From positions 1 through 64,000 of the forward strand of contig NZ_WHZW01000008.1 in assembly GCF_010667685.1 (NCBI RefSeq): DNA of 64,000 bases. The letters are read 5' to 3'. Below, piece after piece: positions 1-7,014 of this stretch (the stretch's first letter is position 1; every line of letters starts with the position of its first letter). The stretch comes from Bifidobacterium aerophilum (GTDB lineage Bacteria; Actinomycetota; Actinomycetes; Actinomycetales; Bifidobacteriaceae). Both the position numbers and the translations under genes were made by a program. Under the pieces are notes generated by a model, which made no database searches, was not told the DNA's origin, and saw nothing but the letters and a program-made list of their open reading frames with translations.

Positions 1-1
1 G

Positions 2-67
2 GAGACCTACCTCTCCGATGTTCACCTCGCGCTCATCGCCATCCACCTCAAACGACCCTTAGAGTAA
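2..67 (+). CDS. 3' end of an unidentified gene
   Basis: An open frame enters from the left edge and stops at TAA (65-67), leaving 21 residues that end in HLKRPLE. The fragment is too short to assign a family. It is followed after about 50 bases by a long inverted repeat that could terminate it. The neighbourhood is accessory DNA, so a mobile-element or phage-type gene is possible, but nothing in these residues shows it. Confidence 0.35.
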   Translation, partial: ETYLSDVHLALIAIHLKRPLE

Positions 68-118
68 ACACACCCTAGCAAGGGGCTACTCAGTCATCGA
101 ATATTGCGCGGACTGTAA

Positions 119-158
119 GTGCTTAGCTACACTTATCACGATAAGTGTAGCTAAGCAC
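119..158. terminator. 18-bp perfect hairpin between convergent genes
   Basis: Arms 119-136 and 141-158 are perfectly complementary around the loop CACG. The hairpin lies between the gene fragment ending at 67 (+) and the helix-turn-helix gene ending at 229 (-), so a bidirectional terminator is the simplest reading. There is no clear T-tract on either side. Confidence 0.55.
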
Positions 159-228
159 AACAAGAGGCACACTTAATAGCAGTTTTCATACTGTGTACAG
201 TCATACGGCTCGGCATCGGACCCCGGTT

Positions 229-684
229 TCAGTCCGCATCGCGCTCTGCATCATAAATGGTGATGGTGAAAGTCTTACCAAGAGCAGCACAGTAGTCAGG
301 CAGCAGATCAAGCAGTCCCGTGCGATGGAGATCGTGCTCAGCGTTCCACAGCGCGACCGCACTCAGCCCGGTACGACGTGCCATTTCGTCGTAGCTCATG
401 CCGGCATCTTCTCGCATCTTTTTCATTTGCTTGCAGATAGTCCAGTATGTTCCAAGATTCTTGAGTTTCAGGAATTCTGCATCTCTTAGCGCTTTCGCTT
501 TATCGGCCGGCGTGTATGCGGGCTCCCATCCCAGCATTTCGCTCAGCACATCCGACACGCTTTCTTGATGACCCGGTTCATCATCCGAATTGTCAAGGAT
601 GTCCCGCATGAACGCATCCGATTCTTCAGGCGTGCGGCAAACGACCCAATCATTCGGAATAATGCCCTGCTCCATCGCCGCCAC
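229..684 (-). CDS. small helix-turn-helix (XRE-like) protein
   Basis: The frame encodes 151 residues from a GTG start at 684; an ATG three codons later (675) is equally possible. Roughly residues 70-125 look like an XRE-type helix-turn-helix (KKMREDAGMSYDEMARRTGL, then a recognition-helix segment). The C-terminus, with DYCAALGKTFTITI, closely matches the protein at 2509-2748, so the two are paralogues. The acidic N-terminal part has no recognisable domain. It lies 7 bases downstream of a 61-residue gene and is probably co-transcribed with it. A DNA-binding regulator or antitoxin-like role is inferred from the fold only. Confidence 0.65.
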   Translation of the reverse strand: MAAMEQGIIPNDWVVCRTPEESDAFMRDILDNSDDEPGHQESVSDVLSEMLGWEPAYTPADKAKALRDAEFLKLKNLGTYWTICKQMKKMREDAGMSYDEMARRTGLSAVALWNAEHDLHRTGLLDLLPDYCAALGKTFTITIYDAERDAD

Positions 685-691
685 AAGTACA

Positions 692-877
692 TCAATATGA
701 CGGGCGCGCGCATAATAGCCGGGTACGGCTGTCCTGCATTCGCCGTGCTGCTTCCGCTTCGTCCATGAGCCGCAACCCGCTCAATATCGTCTCCGCCCGT
801 ACCGGATCAGCGACAAGCCATGCACGGAACTCTTCCACCGGAAACTTTTCTCCCTTGTATTGTGCCATGTATCTCAT
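692..877 (-). CDS. 61-residue protein of unknown function
   Basis: Short frame starting at ATG 877 with a good ribosome-binding site (GGGAGG, then 7 bases to the ATG). The product is soluble, with an acidic and amphipathic middle (FRAWLVADPVRAETILSGL), and has no motif I recognise. It is immediately upstream of the helix-turn-helix gene at 229-684 and probably forms a two-gene operon with it. A small partner of the regulator, as in toxin-antitoxin pairs, is a guess from arrangement alone. Confidence 0.5.
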   Translation of the reverse strand: MRYMAQYKGEKFPVEEFRAWLVADPVRAETILSGLRLMDEAEAARRMQDSRTRLLCARPSY

Positions 878-1079
878 TGGTTAACCTCCCATAATTGGAC
901 TCCCCATCGTGATTGGCGTTATCTCGCCATTTTTCATTGGCATCGCTGCCTGACGATCAAGAATATCGTCAGCTATCGCCGTGTCCAAATCGCGTATGTT
1001 GCAATCTGATGCGGTTCTCCCAAGCCGACGGCTTGAGCGGGCCATTGACGACCTGAACATCTTCAACCGGAGAACGACC

Positions 1080-1589
1080 ATGCACAACGACAACACAGAA
1101 CCATTCAAGTTCCGCTGCCTGATCTGCGGCAAAGCAATAACGGCGGAAGTCTGCATCGACCATCGCATCTGCACAATCGATCAGCTGCCGGAGGAAGGCC
1201 ACGACGACAGTGACCTGCTCCCCCTCGGCGCCATCGAAATGACGTCATACGGTCATTACGGCACCGCGTTCTTCGATCCTTGCGACGACGGCACGCAAGT
1301 GGCCGCACTGATCTGCGACGACTGCATGGAAGAACGCAGCGACCGACTCATGTACATCGACAAGCAGCGCCGGCTCAGTCCGTTCAATAAGACAATGGAC
1401 GAACTTAACGAGCAGGCAAAGCAGAGACGTGCGGAGCATGAAGCGCGTGCCGCACGCACACCAGCCGAAGACATCCCACTAGACAAAAACGGATATCCAG
1501 ATCCCGTCTACGCGCAGTCCCTCATCGACAGGATCGAACAATACCGAAAAGAAAAATCCCCGGGGTTTCATGATATTTCGCATGAGTGA
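1080..1589 (+). CDS. Cys-motif (zinc-ribbon-like) hypothetical protein
   Basis: I start this 169-residue protein at ATG 1080, which follows a GGAG site; an earlier in-frame start would add residues with no coding character. The sequence opens with a CLIC motif near residues 13-16 and has a second pair, CDDC, near residue 79. This C-x2-C spacing suggests one bound zinc ion. The C-terminal half is charged and probably helical (ELNEQAKQRRAEHEARAAR). The promoter region is shared with the divergent 61-residue gene at 877. No family is recognised; a role in phage or plasmid biology would be inference from context. Confidence 0.6.
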   Translation: MHNDNTEPFKFRCLICGKAITAEVCIDHRICTIDQLPEEGHDDSDLLPLGAIEMTSYGHYGTAFFDPCDDGTQVAALICDDCMEERSDRLMYIDKQRRLSPFNKTMDELNEQAKQRRAEHEARAARTPAEDIPLDKNGYPDPVYAQSLIDRIEQYRKEKSPGFHDISHE

Positions 1590-1686
1590 CGTTCCGGGGC
1601 ATTCGTCGGCAGTATAACTGTCATGAGTCTCAAAAAGTCAACCAGTTACGCTGATCGACATGCAACGATGATTCTCGGCCGAACGC

Positions 1687-2040
1687 ATGGACACCTATGT
1701 GCGCTCGGCCCAAGCCACCGACTGTGACACGATTGATTTATACGTGTGGAAATCGTTACGAGATCCGGCGAATGGCGGCATGCCAAACTATCAACCGCGC
1801 AAGCGGGCCATATTCGAGAGCCACGTCAAGATGATGCGCGACCTGCGTAACCGTCTATCGCATCAGGAACATATCGTACTTGATGCTTTTGCCGACGAGA
1901 ACCACTATCTGGATGAGCAGTACGCCAATCTCGACTGGATAGCCCGTTCCATCGATCCAAAAGCAGCCAACTGGATTCATAGTCAATCAAGAGTACCATC
2001 GTTACGCGAGCTGAGACCCAGCAACATATCACGGTATTGA
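1687..2040 (+). pseudogene. C-terminal remnant of an Abi-family gene
   Basis: This 117-residue frame resembles only the C-terminal part of Abi_2 (AbiD/AbiF-like) proteins, which are usually 200-300 residues. The recognisable parts are a MMRDLRNRLSHQEHIV helix with the R-N-R-x-x-H pattern and a DWIARSIDPKAANWI segment. The start ATG lies just after an in-frame stop at 1669. A short different-frame ORF begins at ATG 1623, so the N-terminal half is missing or frameshifted. Intact Abi proteins abort phage infection; this one is probably inactive. A short expressed derivative cannot be excluded. Confidence 0.55.
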
Positions 2041-2058
2041 AGAGATGGGAGCTAGCGG

Positions 2059-2367
2059 ATGAAGCATATTCATATCGGAGACGTGGAACCATTCCGCATA
2101 GAACTGCTGCATCAAGATAAGACACAGGCACTGAAAGTGCTTGAAGAAGCCGCCGAAGCGGTAGAAGCATTCAAGGACTGGAACAAGCACGGGCAGACAG
2201 CCAAGCAACGACATGACCTGATTGACGAATGTGCCGACGTGATTCAGGCGACAGTCAATCTCATGGCCGCGATGGGGTTCACTGATGAGGAGATACATCA
2301 GGCCATCGAGGATTGCCGAGCCAGAAACGATGCCCGCGGCCGCATGGCACCATGCAGCGATAACTGA
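2059..2367 (+). CDS. MazG-like nucleotide pyrophosphohydrolase
   Basis: The 102-residue product has the all-alpha MazG pattern: an E-E-x-x-E helix (VLEEAAEAVEAFKDW) followed by an E-C-A-D helix (LIDECADVIQATVNLM). These acidic residues normally bind Mg2+ for hydrolysis of (d)NTPs to monophosphates. The size fits single-domain MazG-like proteins common in phages and islands. The start ATG follows a GGGAG site. It is 18 bases downstream of the Abi remnant and convergent with the helix-turn-helix gene at 2509. Substrate is unknown; nucleotide-pool cleaning or a phage-related role are both plausible. Confidence 0.75.
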   Translation: MKHIHIGDVEPFRIELLHQDKTQALKVLEEAAEAVEAFKDWNKHGQTAKQRHDLIDECADVIQATVNLMAAMGFTDEEIHQAIEDCRARNDARGRMAPCSDN

Positions 2368-2402
2368 CTACTATATGGCATTAGGCGTAAGGTGCGTGTG
2401 CT

Positions 2403-2448
2403 TGTTGTGTTGGCTGTACTTATTGCCGTACGCGCAGCCAACACAACA
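2403..2448. terminator. 14-bp perfect hairpin between convergent genes
   Basis: Arms 2403-2416 and 2435-2448 (left arm TGTTGTGTTGGCTG) are perfectly complementary with an 18-base loop. It lies between the MazG-like gene (+) and the helix-turn-helix gene (-) and probably terminates both. Confidence 0.6.
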
Positions 2449-2508
2449 CTGAACCAGTGCCCTTAGAGACTGCACCTAGCTGTAACGGTACCGGGCCGCC
2501 ATTCCCAT

Positions 2509-2748
2509 TCACCGTCGCCCTTCCGCATCATCAATGGTGACGGTGAAGGTCTTGCCGAGAGCGGTGCAGTAATCCGCGAGATAGTCGAACAGGCGATTGC
2601 GGCTGTACCCATTCTCCGCCTTCCACAATTCGGAAGACGAGACGCCGGTACGCCGCTCCATCTCATCAAGATCCAGTCCGGCCTGCTCACGCATTTCGAT
2701 CATGCGGCGGCATACCGCCTGGTACATGTCACGGTTATGTTCCGCCAA
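2509..2748 (-). CDS. short helix-turn-helix protein, paralogue of the 229-684 product
   Basis: A 79-residue product beginning at a TTG codon (2748); the downstream ATG (2727) is an alternative. It corresponds to the helix-turn-helix and C-terminal part of the protein at 229-684: both share MREQAG/MREDAG, ERRTG/ARRTG and the ending DYC-ALGKTFTVTI. It lacks the acidic N-terminal extension of that paralogue. It is 18 bases downstream of the FtsZ-C-like gene and probably in the same transcript, so it may regulate or partner that gene. The ribosome-binding site is weak. Confidence 0.6.
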   Translation of the reverse strand: MAEHNRDMYQAVCRRMIEMREQAGLDLDEMERRTGVSSSELWKAENGYSRNRLFDYLADYCTALGKTFTVTIDDAEGRR

Positions 2749-2766
2749 AGGACTGAAGGGCGTCTC

Positions 2767-4041
2767 TCAAGCCTTGTTGCCTGCGGCGAGCATTACGACG
2801 TGCACGGCCTTGTCGGATTCGTCCTCGTTCATGCCTACCTGCCAGACCAGTGTCATCTTGGGCCATGTGTCTCTCACCACGTTCAGAGCCTCATTCATCT
2901 GTTCCATGTCCAGCATTTCAGACGGAACTGAGATAGCCATGAACGCTCCATGCACCTCGCCCAGATTCGTGTCCATGACCAGCCCCTTCACCGTACGGTT
3001 TATGGCGCGCCGGACCGCACCCTCACCGCAGCCGTCTACGGACCGAGTCCACAGGCAATCGCCCGGCTTCATCAGGTCATCGATGACGGATTGATCCACA
3101 CGCAGCGGCGACTCAGGATCCGTCGAATCGGACAGCGCCTTCAATCCGACGCTCATATGCTGGACCGGTGGCGTATCGACATAGGAACCATCTTCCGATC
3201 GCCTGTCATCATCCGGAAACATCCGCACCTTCATATGCTCGTTCACGATCCGTTCGGCTCGTTCCATATACTCCTTGTCATCCGACGGACCAAACGTCAC
3301 ACGACGATCACCGATCACGACATCATGTTCGCCGCCATCTTCTTTCATCGCCCGATACGCATCGGCGTATTCACGGATATTCGGCCACTTGGTACGCACG
3401 TTCGACTGAGACGTGCCGCCGGCCCTTGCGATGTTCGTCAGCGTATGACCGACCCCGAACGCAACGCCGGCCTGCTCCTCCAACATATCCTTCACCACGC
3501 CCATCATGCTATTGCACAGCCACACGCAGGCAAGTCGCTCATCCAATAGGAATCCCCGACTTTTGGCGAATTTGACCAGCATATACGCCCAATAGTCAAG
3601 GCTCCCTCTCAACAGGGCCTCGGCCTGCACCCTGATTACCTGAGACAAGGCCGTCACGGCAACAGAGCTTTCATCGCCGAACGCCTCTCCGTCGCGAAGC
3701 CAATCGATCGTATCCGCATACTGCGCATTCTGTTCCGCATCGGGAACCGGCATCGCATCCTCGGCTTTCAGGTCACGCGCCACCTGCGCGATTCTGGCGA
3801 CGCCCTCTCCTTCCGGAAACGAACCGGCAAACAGATCATTCAACTCGTCGAAACATGTGCAGCGCCGCGTTCCGCCGTGCGTCTCACCGGCTTTGCCGAT
3901 ATGTCTTTTCATCTGGGAACGTCCACTCTCCGGCTCCAATTGTTTCAATATAAGACGACGTATCTGAGTATGGATATCATCCACGCCTTTTGGCTTATCA
4001 CAAACGTCGTCATGCTGAAATGTCACATCATCATTCATCAT
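2767..4041 (-). CDS. FtsZ C-terminal-domain-like protein with possible DNA-binding middle
   Basis: About 424 residues if started at the ATG pair 4041/4038; an upstream ATG at 4122 lies inside a palindrome and adds 27 odd residues, so I reject it. Near the middle, TNIARAGGTSQSNVRTKWP looks like a helix-turn-helix. The last ~110 residues follow the FtsZ/tubulin C-terminal domain: a helix (EGAVRRAINRTVKGL), a strand with VHGAFMAISVP, a long helix (MEQMNEALNVVRDTW), a strand TLVWQVGMNEDE in the position of the FtsZ 'IFGxxxDE' segment, and a final VHVVMLAAG like the FtsZ 'VTVIATG'. The GTP-binding signature GGGTGSG is absent. Function unknown; interference with FtsZ is an inference. Confidence 0.6.
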   Translation of the reverse strand: MMNDDVTFQHDDVCDKPKGVDDIHTQIRRLILKQLEPESGRSQMKRHIGKAGETHGGTRRCTCFDELNDLFAGSFPEGEGVARIAQVARDLKAEDAMPVPDAEQNAQYADTIDWLRDGEAFGDESSVAVTALSQVIRVQAEALLRGSLDYWAYMLVKFAKSRGFLLDERLACVWLCNSMMGVVKDMLEEQAGVAFGVGHTLTNIARAGGTSQSNVRTKWPNIREYADAYRAMKEDGGEHDVVIGDRRVTFGPSDDKEYMERAERIVNEHMKVRMFPDDDRRSEDGSYVDTPPVQHMSVGLKALSDSTDPESPLRVDQSVIDDLMKPGDCLWTRSVDGCGEGAVRRAINRTVKGLVMDTNLGEVHGAFMAISVPSEMLDMEQMNEALNVVRDTWPKMTLVWQVGMNEDESDKAVHVVMLAAGNKA

Positions 4042-4098
4042 GATTCGAACTGTACGGGTCGTCACGCTGACGCACAACCTATGAATTTCACATATGCT

Positions 4099-4136
4099 GC
4101 CGTGCCCGTCATATGAATTCATATGACGGGCACGGC
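4099..4136. repeat. 38-bp perfect palindrome
   Basis: The two halves 4099-4117 and 4118-4136 are exact reverse complements, except that no loop is left at the centre (GAATTC). It lies downstream of the kinase/ligase gene and upstream of the FtsZ-C-like gene, both leftward. It could be a terminator (GC stem with ATGAATTCAT as loop) or a dimeric operator. No T-tract follows it. Confidence 0.75.
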
Positions 4137-4169
4137 TGGGCGAGGAAAAGGAACGCGGCCCGGACCTGG

Positions 4170-5618
4170 TCAGTCGGAGCTGATCAGGTCCAATATTCCG
4201 CCAACCTTGGTCATATCGACGTCACGCTCGTCGAAGGCCTGACGGCGGTAAGTCAAGTCAATGCCGTTGGCCGTGGCGTAGTCGAGGACGCGACGGGCCA
4301 GATCGGCCGTTGCGTTGTTCTTGTTGATCGGCCTGCCACGCAGGATGGCGCGCTGCAGAAGCGGCCGCAACGACTTGACCAGCTTGTAACGGTCGGACTT
4401 GACCTTCACCATCCAGCCGTCCGCAAAATACAGCACGGCGCCTTCGCGGTCGGTTCGCCGGGCGTCGTCAATGGCTTGCGCCACGCCCGCCGACGAATCG
4501 CAGACCGCGACCACGTCAGGCCTTGTAAAATCACCGATCCCGGCGAATTCCGCTTCATGCCCGTAGTCGATGGCGAACGACTCCTGATTGCGGATCAGAT
4601 GCAGCAGTCGCAGACCGGACCGGTCGTAGCCGACGATATGCCGGTCCGATTCCACGTCGACCACCTCGAACGCCGCCGTGTCATTCCATTCACGCAACCG
4701 CCTCCACAGCCGGTCGCGCACGGATTCGTCGGCTGGAAACAGCCGTTCGATCAGCACCGAATAATCGGTCTGCCCGGACTTCGACCAGAAACGGAATCGT
4801 CCCGGTTCCTCGGCGGCGCCGACCAATCCCAGGAAACCGTTCTCCTTGCGTTCCACACGAACCGGAAAGGCTCCCGGATGCATGTCGCCGTAGCCGGTCA
4901 CCTTGTCGAGCGAGGTCGCCGTCGTCTCGTCCACGGCGAAGAACTTCTCGAAGCCGCGCTGCACCACGCGTCCGTCCGAGTCCACAAACAGGCCGCGCGC
5001 ATTGATCATACGCACGTTCCACCGTCCTTCGCGAAACGCCTCCGGCGTGAAGTTGCATGCGTATATACCGTGCTCGCCACGCACCGGCACGACACGGACA
5101 TCGGGATCGGCCCGCATGCGATCAAGCAGGTTGCCGTTCGGGTCGCCCGGTTCCAGCGGACGGAACAGCACGGCATGAAACCGCTTCCACGATGCCCGGA
5201 TATACTCCTCCGGCACACGGTCCTCATCCGGTCGTTCCGCGTTGCGCCGCAACAGCTCATCCAACGGCACATCGAAGTCCTTCGTCTCCCACAACGCGCC
5301 GCGTTCGGTCGCCAGTCTCGCCAATTCGTTCGCATACCGAGGATTCGCATGCTGGGCGTCGGCCACCACGTCCCAACCGGCGTCGAGTGCATCGGCGATC
5401 ATATGCCGACCCATCGCCACCACCATGCTTTCGAATCCGCGTCCGTACCCGAATCGCATGCGGTCGCGGTTCGCCACGGAACCGGCGACCATCAGCCGGA
5501 TCGAGTCGAGCGAGATCACGCAGTGCGGCCATGTGTTGACCGGGTCATCCGCCCATTGCCGCGCCCACGTCGATTTGCCGGAGGCCGGCAGTCCGCGCAG
5601 GATGATCAGCTTTGCCAT
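4170..5618 (-). CDS. Fused polynucleotide kinase / RNA ligase (Rnl1-like)
   Basis: This 482-residue protein joins two RNA-repair domains. The N-terminal kinase has a P-loop GLPASGKST (9-17) and D38-S-I-R41, matching the D-x-x-R catalytic pair of T4-type polynucleotide kinases, which phosphorylate 5'-OH ends. From about residue 200 it is a T4 Rnl1-like ligase: RGFEKFF (221-227), K258-E-N-G261 in the position of the nucleotidyl lysine motif K-x-D/N-G, and VKVKSDRY near residue 406 like motif V. No phosphatase domain is visible; that activity may come from the upstream metallophosphoesterase, whose end overlaps this start by 13 bases. Likely role: healing and sealing cleaved RNA, perhaps tRNA cut by nucleases. 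Confidence 0.82.
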   Translation of the reverse strand: MAKLIILRGLPASGKSTWARQWADDPVNTWPHCVISLDSIRLMVAGSVANRDRMRFGYGRGFESMVVAMGRHMIADALDAGWDVVADAQHANPRYANELARLATERGALWETKDFDVPLDELLRRNAERPDEDRVPEEYIRASWKRFHAVLFRPLEPGDPNGNLLDRMRADPDVRVVPVRGEHGIYACNFTPEAFREGRWNVRMINARGLFVDSDGRVVQRGFEKFFAVDETTATSLDKVTGYGDMHPGAFPVRVERKENGFLGLVGAAEEPGRFRFWSKSGQTDYSVLIERLFPADESVRDRLWRRLREWNDTAAFEVVDVESDRHIVGYDRSGLRLLHLIRNQESFAIDYGHEAEFAGIGDFTRPDVVAVCDSSAGVAQAIDDARRTDREGAVLYFADGWMVKVKSDRYKLVKSLRPLLQRAILRGRPINKNNATADLARRVLDYATANGIDLTYRRQAFDERDVDMTKVGGILDLISSD

Positions 5619-6421
5619 GTTTCACCGTCCTTCGTTTCTCGGATACTGTTCGTTTCTTGAATACCGTTGTCTCCTTCATTTCGCTCACCATCACCATCGC
5701 CCTCGCTGTTCCGAAGGCCGCGGAACCAGCCGATGATCTGCGTGCGCGATACCGGCGTCAGGTTCCATGCGTCGAGGCCGACGTTGAGGGCTTGCGGACG
5801 CGCACCGGCCGGCGACAGCTGATGCGTGTGTCCGTACAGCAGCTTGCGACCGTCGAACGGCAACGCCTGATCGTGGAATCGCACGGCGTCGTCGGGCCAG
5901 CCGTACGCGAGATCCTCGCGATATGGAAAGTGCGACAGGTTGACGATTTCGGTTGCGGCAGACGAGTCCTCTCCGCCGAATCCGCTCAGTTCGACCGTAT
6001 CGTTCGCCTCGATGCTTTCGAACAGGTTGCGGGCCGGCTTGTCGTCCAGCCACCAGTCGTCGTGGTTGCCGATGACCGCGTGCAGGTGACGGCACACAAG
6101 CTGGCGCAGGCAGTCCTTGAGATGGTTTACGGATGTGCGGTATCCGATGTCGCCGAGGATCCACAGTTCGTCGTCCGGACCGACGATCTCGTTGATGTTG
6201 GCGACGATCGCCGCGTCGTGCGCGTCGGTGTCGGCGGCCTTGCGGAAATTGAGTCGGGAGTCATCCAGCACGATGCCCTTGGCCCAGTCTTCGGCGGCCT
6301 TGCGGCCCTGTTCGGCAAGGATGCGCCCGTATTGCACACGACCGGGATCGAACGTGGTGAATCCGCGCAGTACGCTGACGAGCGGATGGCCGAAATGCGT
6401 GTCTGTGGTGAAGTACTTCAT
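5606..6421 (-). CDS. Calcineurin-like metallophosphoesterase
   Basis: The 271-residue product has the full metal-binding set of the family: D7-x-H9, G90-D91, GNHD (118-121), a central His (NLSHFPY) and GHTH near residues 198-201. These bind two metal ions and hydrolyse phosphoesters. The charged tail (SEGDGDGERNEGDN) is low-complexity. It is the first gene of the operon with the kinase/ligase at 4170-5618, overlapping its start. The pairing suggests it removes 3'-phosphate or 2',3'-cyclic phosphate ends before ligation; this is inference, because the fold also covers other phosphodiesterases. The upstream ribosome-binding site is weak (GAGA). Confidence 0.8.
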   Translation of the reverse strand: MKYFTTDTHFGHPLVSVLRGFTTFDPGRVQYGRILAEQGRKAAEDWAKGIVLDDSRLNFRKAADTDAHDAAIVANINEIVGPDDELWILGDIGYRTSVNHLKDCLRQLVCRHLHAVIGNHDDWWLDDKPARNLFESIEANDTVELSGFGGEDSSAATEIVNLSHFPYREDLAYGWPDDAVRFHDQALPFDGRKLLYGHTHQLSPAGARPQALNVGLDAWNLTPVSRTQIIGWFRGLRNSEGDGDGERNEGDNGIQETNSIRETKDGETWQS

Positions 6422-6604
6422 CGTCGTCTCTTTTCCATTGTTGCTTTGTCTGTTTTGTCTCCGATACGGAAGATCGTCCGTTGCTCCCCTGCCGTTTTTC
6501 CTGAACCGACGCGCATCAGGCTGCCGTATGCGGCCGTCCTGCGTGGAGCGCCCATATACAATGGCAAACCGCCATCACGGCGCATAGGACTTCAGGAGGA
6601 AGGG

Positions 6605-6883
6605 ATGATTGATGCGGGGTATCCTCTGCCGGCCGTCACGATGACGGTAATGCGGTCAGGACATGGCCCGATTTCGAATTATGCGTTTACCGGCTTGGAT
6701 ATGGTTCCGGCGATCCGGCATAAATACCGTCGGAACGGCGCCGGCATCGTCTTCACGGACGCAAGCCGTTTGAGGGCATGTTCAAGCGACGTCGGCAGCA
6801 CATTCTGCCAACGCTTGGTACGGCTGACGATCCGTACGCGCTCGAACATATCACGGCAATCCATAACGGGATCACCATAGAAC
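6605..6883 (+). CDS. Possible small gene with strong ribosome-binding site
   Basis: The stretch 6422-7014 has no recognised gene. The best candidate is this 92-residue frame: AGGAGG at 6594-6599, five bases to ATG, and a possible -10 (TACAAT, 6557-6562). The translation (Arg- and Ser-rich after residue 30) does not look like a typical folded protein. A frame-shifted reading from ATG 6778 to 6954 gives 58 more plausible residues, so a broken gene is possible. A 94-residue frame on the other strand (6679-6963, GTG start) overlaps it. The stretch must also hold the promoter of the leftward RNA-repair operon. Confidence 0.25.
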
Positions 6884-7014
6884 GTGTTTTCCGCCTTTGT
6901 CAAATCTTGCGCGACGGCTCCATGTACCGTCGCCCGTGTCCGCGTCGCCGTTGACGCCGACACCTTGGACCTGTGACGTAACGGGCATAGCCAGGCCAGT
7001 GGCTGCCGATCACC

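Noticed and set aside
4113-5660. A 515-residue frame on the plus strand opposite the kinase/ligase
   Set aside because: It is an antisense shadow of a gene with clear motifs; its own sequence has no domain.
6679-6963. A 94-residue minus-strand frame
   Set aside because: Starts with GTG, has no ribosome-binding site and overlaps a better plus-strand start; not listed as a gene.
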